The position numbers and the translations under genes are program-made. From Bacillota bacterium (GTDB lineage Bacteria; Bacillota; Clostridia; DSM-8532), in contig JAEXPO010000329.1 in assembly GCA_023446675.1 (NCBI GenBank), positions 1-7,809 of the forward strand: a stretch of 7,809 nucleotides of DNA, in the 5' to 3' direction. The notes under the pieces were generated by a model, which did no database searches, was not told where the DNA came from, and saw only the letters and a list, made by a program, of their open reading frames with translations. Shown here piece after piece: positions 1 to 6,742 of this stretch; position 1 is the first letter of the stretch; each line of letters opens with the position of its first letter.

Positions 1-1160
1 GTATTATTGAGGGTGTGAGGATGGTAATTTCCGCTCTCCTTGTTTCTTACCCTTATGCCCAGTCGGCGGGATTGGGCGTCTCCTAAATTGGAGCAGCTTC
101 CCACCTCAAAATATTTTTGCTGTCTGGGAGACCAGGCCTCCACGTCCACGCTTTTTACCTTTAAGTCCGCCAAATCACCGGAGCAGCATTCCAGCGCACG
201 CACGGGAATGTCCAGGGAACGGAAGAAGTCAATGGTATTCTCATATAGCTTTACAAACCACTTGGGGCTTTCCTCGGGCTCACATACAACAACCATTTCC
301 TGCTTTTCAAATTGATGGATGCGGTATACGCCCCTCTCTTCAATACCATGGGCGCCCACCTCCTTGCGGAAGCAGGGGGAGTAGCTGGTAAGAGCCTGGG
401 GAAGCTGATCCTCCTCCAAAATAGTATCAATGAACTTTCCTATCATGGAATGCTCGCTGGTTCCGATTAAATACAAATCCTCGCCCTCGATTTTGTACAT
501 CATGTTTTCCATTTCAGCAAAGCTCATGACGCCGGTTACCACATTGCTGCGGATCATAAAGGGCGGGATGTAATAGGTAAAGCCACGATCTATCATAAAA
601 TCCCGTGCATAGGATAAAATGGCGGAATGAAGCCGCGCAATATCGCCGCAAAGATAATAAAAGCCGTTGCCGCTGGTTTTTCTGGCGCTGTCCAGGTCAA
701 TACCCTTAAGCCTTTCCATAATCTCCACATGGTAGGGGATATCGAAGGCCGGTGTCACCGCATCGCCAAAGCGCTCCAGCTCCACGTTTTCAGAATCATC
801 CTTGCCCAAAGGGACGCTGGGATCGATAATGTTGGGGATAACCAGCATCCTCTCCCGTATCCCGGCATTCAGGGCTTCAAGGCGGGTTTCCAGCTCAGCC
901 AGCTCTTCGGCCATTTCAGCCACGCTTTTCTTGGCCTCCTCGGCTTCCTCTTTCTGACCCTTGCCCATGAGCATACCGATCTTTTTGCTGACGGCGTTTC
1001 TCTGGCTTCTTAAATAATCACACCGTGTTTTGGCTTCACGGCATTGCTGATCCATGGTGATCACCTCGTCCACCAGCACCAGCTTGGAATCCTGGAACTT
1101 TTTACGGATATTTTCCTTTACCAGTTCAGGATTGGTACGTAAAAACTTAATGTCCAGCAT
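1..1160 (-). CDS. serS: Seryl-tRNA synthetase (3' end cut by window)
   Basis: Cytoplasmic class II aminoacyl-tRNA synthetase that attaches serine to tRNA-Ser. The 386 complete codons visible begin MLDIKFLR; family members have about 425 residues, so roughly 40, including class II motif 3, lie beyond the left edge. Residues about 30-100 are charged and heptad-like, as expected for the long coiled-coil arm that grips tRNA-Ser. The catalytic core shows the serine-pocket TSE at 234-236, motif 2 FRKE at 264-267 with HQFEKQE at 282-288, and the SCSNLGDAQSRR block at about 355-366. The wording around motif 2 (GAHGIEERGVYRIHQFEKQE) is, from memory, that of the clostridial SerRS subgroup and differs from the E. 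coli or Bacillus type. The ATG at 1158-1160 is supported by AGGAGGG at 1166-1172, five bases upstream. A T-box leader precedes it and implies induction by serine starvation. Confidence 0.96.
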   Translation of the reverse strand, partial: MLDIKFLRTNPELVKENIRKKFQDSKLVLVDEVITMDQQCREAKTRCDYLRSQRNAVSKKIGMLMGKGQKEEAEEAKKSVAEMAEELAELETRLEALNAGIRERMLVIPNIIDPSVPLGKDDSENVELERFGDAVTPAFDIPYHVEIMERLKGIDLDSARKTSGNGFYYLCGDIARLHSAILSYARDFMIDRGFTYYIPPFMIRSNVVTGVMSFAEMENMMYKIEGEDLYLIGTSEHSMIGKFIDTILEEDQLPQALTSYSPCFRKEVGAHGIEERGVYRIHQFEKQEMVVVCEPEESPKWFVKLYENTIDFFRSLDIPVRALECCSGDLADLKVKSVDVEAWSPRQQKYFEVGSCSNLGDAQSRRLGIRVRNKESGNYHPHTLNN

Positions 1161-1174
1161 GTTTTCCCTCCTGC

Positions 1175-1189
1175 CCCCGTTATACGGGG
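1175..1189 (-). other. GC-rich hairpin beside the serS ribosome site
   Basis: CCCCGT and ACGGGG form a six-base-pair perfect inverted repeat with a three-base loop, ending two bases before the AGGAGGG ribosome site of serS. No T-run follows, so it is not a terminator. It could influence ribosome loading or mRNA stability, or mean nothing; only the inverted repeat is seen directly. Confidence 0.5.
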
Positions 1190-1261
1190 CCTTGCTTTTT
1201 GTTGGGCTTTTGCCTCATTTTGCCTTTTGGGAGAAGGAAGGTTTTGTGCCTTTTAAGCAAC

Positions 1262-1302
1262 AAAAAAACTCCCGATCCCATAAAAAAGCTATGGGACGGA
1301 AG
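1262..1302 (-). terminator. Intrinsic terminator of the serS T-box
   Basis: In the transcript, CTTCCG-TCCCATA pairs with TATGGGA-TCGGGAG across a short loop, with one bulged U, followed by a run of seven T (1262-1268). It lies just after the antiterminator box, whose 3' arm competes with it, as expected for a T-box transcriptional switch. Confidence 0.93.
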
Positions 1303-1546
1303 TTAATCATCCGCGGTACCACCCAGATTGCCGGCTTTACGCCGACCTCTCGTAAATGCTGTAAAGGGCATTCCCCTTCGGTTCGTCACCGACGGCTCCA
1401 AAAGCGGATAAGCCTTAAATCCTGCCGGTTTACACCAACCACCGGCTCTCTTCGGGGATTTAAAAGGGCGGAGTCTTTTTTCATTGCCGCAACCGTATTC
1501 AATTCATTTTATAAATTAAAGCCCGGTTATTATCCCGGTGGTAGTT

Positions 1547-1575
1547 AGTATAACCCTTCCTTAAAAAAAATACAA
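1547..1575 (-). promoter_or_regulatory. Promoter of serS leader
   Basis: On the minus strand, TTGTAT (1570-1575) and TATACT (1547-1552) are separated by 17 bases. The -10 box matches five of six consensus positions and the -35 box three. Initiation near 1540 would include the whole T-box leader. It lies about 48 bases beyond the stop of the upstream fused gene, so serS probably has its own transcript. Confidence 0.6.
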
Positions 1576-1622
1576 GATGAATTAAGTAAACTTACGAGGG
1601 CCTCCAGGGCTTTTAAATTAGC

Positions 1623-3233
1623 TTAATTGGAGATCATCTCTAAAAGCTCACGAAGGCTTTTTCCCTGTATGCCGGTTTTAAAATAGGCGATTTCAGTGGA
1701 AACAATTTCGTTCAGGGATTTTTGGCCCAATATTTCTACCGGTGCCAGATCGTCCGTAAGAAGGAGGGTTTCATCGGTCATTTCGTCCAGATGGCTGTCC
1801 ACATAGCGGGAAATCTGATAGAGGTCGTGTTCCGGGCCGATATTTTCCGGAAGATTCCGATGGAAGTTTTCCAGCATGTTTTCGTCGTCACTGGCAAAAA
1901 GAAGGGAATTGGTTACCATGCTTAAATCGGTCTTGTATACCTTTGCAAAGCAACTTTTCACGGTGTTTGCCAGGTACTCGGGAACACCGGTGAAATTGCC
2001 GGATTTCATATTGATATTAACAATAAGAATACCGCCGGGCTTTAAATGGGATTTAACGGTATTGAAAAATTCCTGTGTGGACATATGAAAGGGAACGGTG
2101 ATGTCCTGATAGGCGTCGGCAAGGATAATGTCATAGGTTTTGGCTGCCGGATCATTAAAGAACATGCGCCCGTCACCAATGTAGACATTGGCCTCATCCT
2201 CGGTAAAGTTAAAGTATTTGCCTGCCAAATCGGCAATTTTTTTATCGATTTCCACCGCGTCGGTTTCAACATTGGGAAAATATTTTTTAAGCTGCTTGGG
2301 GTAGGTGCCTGTTCCAAGACCCAGCACCAAAACATCCATATCCTTTTCCAGTGAGGCCTCCTTCATAAAAAAGGGAGCCATTAATGCGTATTCATAATAA
2401 TAACCGGCCAGGGAGCCATCCTTTTTATAAATGGACTGAACGCCGAAGGCTACGTTGGTGGACAGGATAACCGAATCCTCGGTTTCCTCCACCTGGAGGT
2501 AATTGTAAAGAGACTCATCCTCGTAAAGAAGGCCTGATTTCCAGTAAGCATAGGAATCGGCAAAGGGGATGAGAAGGAAGGCGAAAATAAGGACAGTGGT
2601 TACAATATTGCGAAAGGCCTTTTGCTTATTTAAGATAAAGTACATGAGGCACACCACATTTAAAAGAAGAGCAAAGAGGAGGAAGGTTTTGGAGGTGCCG
2701 ATATAGGGGATGGTAAAAAAGGTAGGTACAAAGGTTCCTATGATACTGCCGATGGTGTTGCAGGCGTTAATCTTACCCACCACCTTGCCGCTTTCCTGCA
2801 TATCCCGGATACCGAGCTTGGCAAGATAAGGGGACACAAAGCCCAGGAGCGTAAGTGGAAGGGTGAAAATAACGAGGCAGGACAGGGCCGCACCCATGTT
2901 AATAAGCTGGCTTCCGGGGAAAACCAGTACTACAAGGCCAATAATGAGTGAGATTATATATTTCCCGACAAAGGGAATTAAGGCGATCCAGATGGAAGCG
3001 ATCCAGATGTAAAAATACAGCCGGCCCAGGCTCTTATGCTTGTCCGCACTGCGTCCGCCCAGAATGTTGCCAATGCTCATACCAATCATGATGAGACCGA
3101 TGATAATGGTCCATACAATGGAGGAGGAGCTGAAATAGGGGGCAAGGAGTCTCGAGCAGGACAGCTCTACGGCCATAACGGTCATGCCGGACATAAAAGA
3201 TGTGATGTAGAGGCTTAAATTACCTTTTTTCAT
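1623..3233 (-). CDS. Fused membrane / spermidine synthase-like protein
   Basis: A 536-residue protein with an N-terminal membrane half and a C-terminal Rossmann aminopropyltransferase-like half. Residues 1-226 hold about six to seven hydrophobic segments (near 12-30, 38-58, 73-103, 108-135, 160-178, 183-201 and 208-226), resembling the transporter-like part of proteins annotated as fused MFS/spermidine synthases. Residues about 237-505 resemble the SpeE family: the nucleotide-binding loop GLGTGTYP at 305-312, an acidic pair AVEID at 326-330, GDGRMF at 353-358, ILADAYQD at 370-377 where spermidine synthases carry the catalytic Asp, and the C-terminal LTDDLAPVE at 492-500. Polyamine synthesis is not proven: the loop is not the classical GGGDG, and many such fusions have no tested substrate. 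The start follows AGGAG about ten bases upstream. The gene lies 121 bases after the pullulanase gene with no clear terminator between, so co-transcription is possible. Confidence 0.85.
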   Translation of the reverse strand: MKKGNLSLYITSFMSGMTVMAVELSCSRLLAPYFSSSSIVWTIIIGLIMIGMSIGNILGGRSADKHKSLGRLYFYIWIASIWIALIPFVGKYIISLIIGLVVLVFPGSQLINMGAALSCLVIFTLPLTLLGFVSPYLAKLGIRDMQESGKVVGKINACNTIGSIIGTFVPTFFTIPYIGTSKTFLLFALLLNVVCLMYFILNKQKAFRNIVTTVLIFAFLLIPFADSYAYWKSGLLYEDESLYNYLQVEETEDSVILSTNVAFGVQSIYKKDGSLAGYYYEYALMAPFFMKEASLEKDMDVLVLGLGTGTYPKQLKKYFPNVETDAVEIDKKIADLAGKYFNFTEDEANVYIGDGRMFFNDPAAKTYDIILADAYQDITVPFHMSTQEFFNTVKSHLKPGGILIVNINMKSGNFTGVPEYLANTVKSCFAKVYKTDLSMVTNSLLFASDDENMLENFHRNLPENIGPEHDLYQISRYVDSHLDEMTDETLLLTDDLAPVEILGQKSLNEIVSTEIAYFKTGIQGKSLRELLEMISN

Positions 3234-3354
3234 CCGATTTATCTCCTTTTATCTAGTGTAGGCAGGCGCGGTAAGGCGGCCAATGGATAAAGGTACTCTT
3301 TTATAGTATTGCATAGCCTGGGGTTTGTCTGCCTTTTATTCAAAAAAGTTTCCC

Positions 3355-5877
3355 TTATTCCGCATAAAGAACCAGTGCGGAGCGGGGCGGCAGTACCACC
3401 GAAGCGCCGGAGAGGGTTTCAAGTGTGTCCGTGCCCGCTTTCTTATGGTTAACCACCATATGCCATTCTCCTTTAAAGGGAAGGGAAAGCGCCATTTCCT
3501 TATCCTCCGCGTTAAAGGCCACAAACACGGTATGCCAGCTGTCGCCCCCGGCATGGTTGTTAAGGCTGTAGGCTATAGCCGTGTCGGAGGTGTATTCAAA
3601 AAACAGGTTTTTTCGGATATCCTCCGCTTGGGACATACGAAAGGCAGGATGCTGCTTTCTTAACTGAATGAGACCCCTATGGTACTCAAAAACGCTCAAA
3701 TGGCGGGCTTTTTCGGACCAATCCACCTGATTGACGCTGTCCGGGGCATTATAGGAATTGTGGTGGCCTTTTTTTGAACGCATGAAATCCGTGCCCAGGG
3801 GCATAAAGGGAATGCCCTGGGAGGTAAGGACAATGGCGGAAGCAAGATTTACAAGCTGCTCGTATTCGGACGGTTCAAGTCCTGGCCGGCTTGCCAGGAG
3901 CTTGTCGTACAGGGTGAGATTGTCATGGGAGGCGGCATAGTTGACACAGTTCCAGGGCTGAGCCGCCCACGGGTAGCCGTCATGGGCGATTTTTCCGTAA
4001 TCCACTCCCGGGTGGGCTACGGCTCCCACAATGCCAAATTTCACCCCTTCGGTCCTACCTGTTCCTCCTGTAATAAAGCCAGGATCACTTCCGTGGAAAT
4101 TATGCCCTTTTATAGCATCCCGGGTAAGATCATTGAAAAAACCAATTCCGGGAAGCTTTGAAGCATTGCCCTTGGCAGCCTGGAGCTGCCCGTCCAGAAG
4201 GGAAGGCCCTCCTGTCCAGCCTTCGCCGTAAAGGAGAAGGGAGGGGCAGAGGTCGTCAAGCTCGCTGCGGATGGCTTTCATTGTATCCACATCATGAAGC
4301 CCCATAAGATCGAAGCGAAAGCCGTCCACCTTGTAATACCTCACCCAGCGGCGCAGGGATTCCAACATAAAATGCCTTACCATAGGGCGTTCCGAGGCGG
4401 TTTCATTGCCGCAGCCGGAACCGTCCCCAAACCTGCCCATTCGGTTTGTCCGGTGGTAATAGCCCGGCACCAGCTTATGAAAGTCCGATTTAAAGGAAAA
4501 GTAGGTATGGTTGTACACCACGTCCAAAACCACGCCGATCCCGCTATGCTTCATAGCCTTTATCATGGCCTTAAGCTCTTTAATCCGGACAAAGCCGTCG
4601 TAGGGATCGGTGGCGTAGGAGCCCTCCGGCACATTGTAGTGCACCGGATCATAGCCCCAATTGTATTCCTCCTGGGGAATTCTGGTTTCGTCCACCGTGT
4701 AAAAATCTGCCAGAGGCATAAAGTGGACATGGGTAATGCCCAATTCCTTAAAATGGGCCAGACCTGTTTTGCAGCCCTCGGAAGAGAGGGTGTTTTCACA
4801 GGTAAGCCCCATGAATTTGCCTTTATTCATAATACCCGAGGCCGGATGAATGGTGGCGTCGCGGACATGAACCTCATACAGGACTGCGTCGGTAGGGGTC
4901 ATAAGGGGAATGTGCTCCACGGAATCCCAACCCTCCGGAGAGGCTTCTTCCATATGGATAACCATGCTTCTTTTGCCGTTTACCCCTGAGGCCAGAGCAT
5001 AGGGATCTGCCGCCTCTACAAGCCTTCCCTCCGTTTCCGCCGTATAGGTGTAATACACGCCGTTGAGATCACCGTAAACAAGAAGGGACCAGGTGCCCTG
5101 TATATCCTTCCACATGGGCTTTTGGTCAATAAGACAGGGGCCGTCCCCCTTTTGATAGAGGTTCACATAAGCCCTTGCGGCCGTTGGTGCCCAGAGCTTA
5201 AAGGCGGTGGCTTCCTTCGTCCATGCTGCTCCAAGATCCTGTCCTTCATAGGTGAAACGGCTTTCAAAAGCGTCCGTATCATAAATGAAGCCATAGGCCA
5301 CGGCTCCCGTTCGATAGCCTTCTTTGGCTACGGTATAGGTGTATCCCGGAGTCATGGCGCCTTCCAGGTTAATAACAAAATCCATGGCGCCTCTTAAAGG
5401 AATAATATCTTTTACAGGAATCTCTCTGCCGTTTTCGAATACTTTGAAAGGGGATTCTGAAAGATTTTGCCCGCATGCAACCTGAAGCCGCAGAAAAATC
5501 TCGTTAAAGCTTTGAAAAATGGATGTTTCAAAGGAAGGGGTATAATGCTGAGGGTCATTGGTCAAATAGACCTCCTGATCGTTTTGATAAAGGTAAAGAT
5601 GGCTGTTTCCGTCTGCACCGGGAGGAAGCAGCGTAAAAAGGCGGTCGGCAGAAACATCCCGGTCATGCCAGCCCCCTCTTCGAATAAGCAGCCCGGCTTC
5701 TTTTTTGCGAAAGGACGAAACATCAATCCGGGCCTCAGCTATTTTGGAGTCCGAGCCGATATGAATTGAGGAGAAGGCATTAAAACGGTAAGCAGCCCCT
5801 TCTTCTCCTTTTTCCCATAGCCAGATGTCCCAGCCGCTGTAATCCTGGTCATAACGATAATAGTGAACAATCAGCAT
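3355..5877 (-). CDS. pulA: Type I pullulanase, intracellular debranching enzyme
   Basis: An 840-residue GH13 enzyme that hydrolyses alpha-1,6 branch points in pullulan, glycogen-derived or starch-derived dextrins. There is no signal peptide or anchor, so it should act in the cytoplasm on imported oligosaccharides or stored glycogen. Residues about 3-108 (beginning IVHYYRYDQDYSGWDIWLW) resemble the N-terminal pullulanase carbohydrate-binding domain. Residues about 220-293 resemble CBM48, and the GH13 barrel plus C-terminal beta domain follow. The type I signature YNWGYDP is at 405-411, DVVYNH at 452-457, GFRFD at 519-523 with nucleophile D523, YGEGW at 550-554 with acid/base E552, and SHDN at 650-653 with transition-state D652. 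All catalytic residues are present. The frame stays open 17 codons further to a TTG at 5928, but that lies in the -10 box; the ATG at 5875-5877 has AGGAG six bases upstream and starts at the family's usual point. Confidence 0.95.
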   Translation of the reverse strand: MLIVHYYRYDQDYSGWDIWLWEKGEEGAAYRFNAFSSIHIGSDSKIAEARIDVSSFRKKEAGLLIRRGGWHDRDVSADRLFTLLPPGADGNSHLYLYQNDQEVYLTNDPQHYTPSFETSIFQSFNEIFLRLQVACGQNLSESPFKVFENGREIPVKDIIPLRGAMDFVINLEGAMTPGYTYTVAKEGYRTGAVAYGFIYDTDAFESRFTYEGQDLGAAWTKEATAFKLWAPTAARAYVNLYQKGDGPCLIDQKPMWKDIQGTWSLLVYGDLNGVYYTYTAETEGRLVEAADPYALASGVNGKRSMVIHMEEASPEGWDSVEHIPLMTPTDAVLYEVHVRDATIHPASGIMNKGKFMGLTCENTLSSEGCKTGLAHFKELGITHVHFMPLADFYTVDETRIPQEEYNWGYDPVHYNVPEGSYATDPYDGFVRIKELKAMIKAMKHSGIGVVLDVVYNHTYFSFKSDFHKLVPGYYHRTNRMGRFGDGSGCGNETASERPMVRHFMLESLRRWVRYYKVDGFRFDLMGLHDVDTMKAIRSELDDLCPSLLLYGEGWTGGPSLLDGQLQAAKGNASKLPGIGFFNDLTRDAIKGHNFHGSDPGFITGGTGRTEGVKFGIVGAVAHPGVDYGKIAHDGYPWAAQPWNCVNYAASHDNLTLYDKLLASRPGLEPSEYEQLVNLASAIVLTSQGIPFMPLGTDFMRSKKGHHNSYNAPDSVNQVDWSEKARHLSVFEYHRGLIQLRKQHPAFRMSQAEDIRKNLFFEYTSDTAIAYSLNNHAGGDSWHTVFVAFNAEDKEMALSLPFKGEWHMVVNHKKAGTDTLETLSGASVVLPPRSALVLYAE

Positions 5878-5927
5878 GCGTCTCTCCTGTGGGCGGAAGT
5901 CCATAATAGAATAATTGTATAACACCA

Positions 5928-5957
5928 ATTATATTTTATCTTTGCAGCATGTGACAA
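5928..5957 (-). promoter_or_regulatory. Promoter of pulA
   Basis: On the minus strand, TTGTCA (5952-5957, five of six consensus) and a perfect TATAAT (5928-5933) are separated by 18 bases. Initiation would fall near 5921, giving a 5' leader of about 45 bases before the ATG at 5877. This excludes the longer TTG-started reading frame. Two copies of a 10-bp repeat abut the -35 box on its upstream side. Confidence 0.8.
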
Positions 5958-5977
5958 TAATATTCCTTAATATTCCT
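5958..5977. repeat. Perfect tandem 10-bp repeat upstream of pulA -35
   Basis: TAATATTCCT occurs twice head to tail at 5958-5967 and 5968-5977; the next bases (TTGA) diverge. The pair directly abuts the pulA -35 box at 5952-5957 and lies about 25 bases before the -35 box of the divergent DUF5684 gene. A one-helical-turn period suits two protein contacts on one DNA face, or the A/T-rich block could act as an UP-like element. No regulator can be named. Confidence 0.6.
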
Positions 5978-6002
5978 TGATTGCAATAATTTATAGCTAT
6001 AT

Positions 6003-6030
6003 TGTTTAAATGTAAAAACGATGCTATAAT
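6003..6030 (+). promoter_or_regulatory. Promoter of the DUF5684 gene (extended -10)
   Basis: A perfect TATAAT at 6025-6030 preceded by TGC makes an extended -10 element. A weak TTGTTT lies at 6003-6008 with 16 bases between. Initiation near 6037 leaves about 25 bases before the ATG, which contain the ribosome site GGGAGG at 6050-6055, seven bases from the start codon. Confidence 0.72.
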
Positions 6031-6062
6031 AAGTCGAAATAAGTCAAATTGGGAGGTCTTTT

Positions 6063-6443
6063 ATGTCGGAGTATAGTTTCCTTGAATCAGTAGGACTAGG
6101 TATTTTCGCAGGGGTTTTTCCAATAATTTATCTTGGTTTGCTGGTGCTTATTGTTTCAAGCCTTTGGGTTCTCTTCAGTAAAGCGGGGGAACCGGGGTGG
6201 GCCGTTCTCATTCCCATTTACAATTTCTATACCATGCTTAAAATTGCCGGACGCCCCTGGTACTGGTTATTGCTGTACATTGTTCCGTTTGTCAATATTG
6301 TAATCGGAATTATCGCGATTAATGACTTCCTAAAAGCTTATGGAAAGGGCGGCGTTGGCTCGTTCCTTCTGGCTGTCTTATTCCCGCTTATTTATCTTCC
6401 CTATCTGGCCTTTTCAAGTGATGTTCAGTATGTCGGCCAATAA
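6063..6443 (+). CDS. Small DUF5684-type membrane protein
   Basis: A 126-residue protein with about three membrane segments: residues 12-37, 66-87 and 97-117. The segment KAGEPGWAVLIPIYNFYTMLKIAGRP (residues 40-64, between the first two segments), followed by a W-rich stretch and FVNIVIGIIAINDFLKAYGKG, matches my memory of the DUF5684 family of small bacterial membrane proteins. Related stretches appear beside signal-peptidase-like domains in some proteins, but no catalytic serine-lysine arrangement is visible here. No biochemical function can be assigned. The gene stands alone, with its own extended -10 promoter and a strong terminator 54 bases after the stop, and diverges from pulA across a shared control region of about 185 bases. 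That could mean shared regulation, though nothing else ties it to glucan breakdown. Confidence 0.85.
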   Translation: MSEYSFLESVGLGIFAGVFPIIYLGLLVLIVSSLWVLFSKAGEPGWAVLIPIYNFYTMLKIAGRPWYWLLLYIVPFVNIVIGIIAINDFLKAYGKGGVGSFLLAVLFPLIYLPYLAFSSDVQYVGQ

Positions 6444-6476
6444 AATACAGGACATTAGCTTGTTTATCAATATCTA

Positions 6477-6502
6477 AAAAGACTGCCTTTGAAAAGACTG
6501 CC
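6477..6502 (+). repeat. Duplicated 5' arm of the terminator
   Basis: AAAAGACTGCC occurs at 6477-6487 and again at 6492-6502, a 15-base period. The second copy is the paired arm of the terminator. The first copy could pair with the same 3' arm in an alternative, longer-loop fold. A small tandem duplication is the simplest explanation. Confidence 0.7.
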
Positions 6503-6536
6503 GTTGCCGGTTTTTCCGGACACAGGCAGTTTTTTT
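6497..6536 (+). terminator. Intrinsic terminator after the DUF5684 gene
   Basis: ACTGCC (6497-6502) pairs with GGCAGT (6525-6530), and inside it CCGG (6507-6510) pairs with CCGG (6516-6519) over a T5 loop. A T-run (6530-6536) follows. It separates the DUF5684 transcript from hisZ. Confidence 0.9.
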
Positions 6537-6579
6537 AATAGGCTTTTTTATTATGTAGGATAGGTGTCGGTAAAGCTTC

Positions 6580-6608
6580 TTGACACAAAAGCCTCTCGGT
6601 GTTAAAAT
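6580..6608 (+). promoter_or_regulatory. Near-consensus promoter of hisZ
   Basis: A perfect TTGACA (6580-6585), a 17-base spacer and TAAAAT (6603-6608, five of six) form the best vegetative promoter in the window. Initiation near 6615 gives a leader of about 174 bases. A promoter this strong in front of a biosynthetic operon would usually need restraint, consistent with the repeats that begin at the expected start site. Confidence 0.88.
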
Positions 6609-6610
6609 GA

Positions 6611-6638
6611 GTACGTTATCTATTTAGTACTTTATCTA
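6611..6638 (+). repeat. Direct repeat at the hisZ transcription start
   Basis: GTACGTTATCTA (6611-6622) and GTACTTTATCTA (6627-6638) are 11/12 identical with a 16-base period. An inverted pair AGTAC (6610-6614) and GTACT (6627-6631) overlaps them. The block starts two bases after the -10 box and covers the predicted start site, a typical place for a repressor operator. No matching regulator is known to me. Confidence 0.5.
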
Positions 6639-6658
6639 AGTGAAGCAATAAAGCGATT

Positions 6659-6694
6659 AAGCCGGTACAAGTAACTAAGCCGGCATAAGTAATC
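6659..6694 (+). repeat. Tandem 18-bp imperfect repeat in hisZ leader
   Basis: AAGCCGGTACAAGTAACT (6659-6676) and AAGCCGGCATAAGTAATC (6677-6694) match at 14 of 18 positions, and all four differences are transitions. GCCGG (6661-6665) can also pair with CCGGC (6680-6684) across a 14-base loop. This could be an RNA element or a second protein site; nothing decides. Confidence 0.5.
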
Positions 6695-6742
6695 AAACGG
6701 GTTTAGCATGAATTAAAAATAGTATTTTTTTAAAAGGAAATA

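Larger units (their letters stand above)
1161..1540 (-). promoter_or_regulatory. T-box riboswitch leader of serS (serine, UCC specifier)
   Basis: The roughly 380-base leader has the parts of a T-box element. In transcript order, a stem I base pairs CTCC (1470-1473) with GGAG (1396-1399). An upper helix pairs AAATCC with GGATTT, and an apical helix pairs GCCGGT (1441-1446) with ACCGGC (1424-1429), preceded by a T-box-like AGAGAG. The 3' side of stem I carries a specifier triplet UCC at 1406-1408 followed by G, which matches the downstream serS gene. Another hairpin pairs GTCGGC (1341-1346) with GCCGGC (1330-1335). The conserved antiterminator box TGGGTGGTACCGCG is at 1312-1325 and the terminator at 1262-1302. 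Uncharged tRNA-Ser(GGA) should pair with the specifier and with the UGGU bulge to allow read-through. The UCC choice rests on position and agreement with the gene; the full fold was drawn by hand. Confidence 0.95.

Noticed and set aside
1054..1548. Open plus-strand frame of 164 codons across the serS start and leader
   Set aside because: It lies antisense to the serS N-terminus and the T-box, and its predicted protein has no family character. The T-box and terminator explain the sequence.
1585..1622. Terminator after the fused spermidine synthase-like gene
   Set aside because: The GAGGGCCTCCAGGGC region gives only a three- to four-pair stem in either direction, and the minus strand lacks a T-run directly after it. 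Too weak to call.
3234..3354. Terminator or separate promoter between pulA and the fused gene
   Set aside because: I found no GC-rich stem followed by T's on the minus strand. A TATAAA at 3300-3305 has no acceptable -35 box at 16-19 bases, so I call neither feature.
4294..4989. Open plus-strand frame of 231 codons inside pulA
   Set aside because: It is antisense to the catalytic domain of an intact GH13 gene, has no recognisable family character, and is explained by pulA codon bias.
5878..6062. CcpA catabolite-response (cre) site in the divergent promoter region
   Set aside because: TGTAAAAACGATGCTA at 6011-6026 looks vaguely similar but does not fit the 14-base cre spacing or symmetry.
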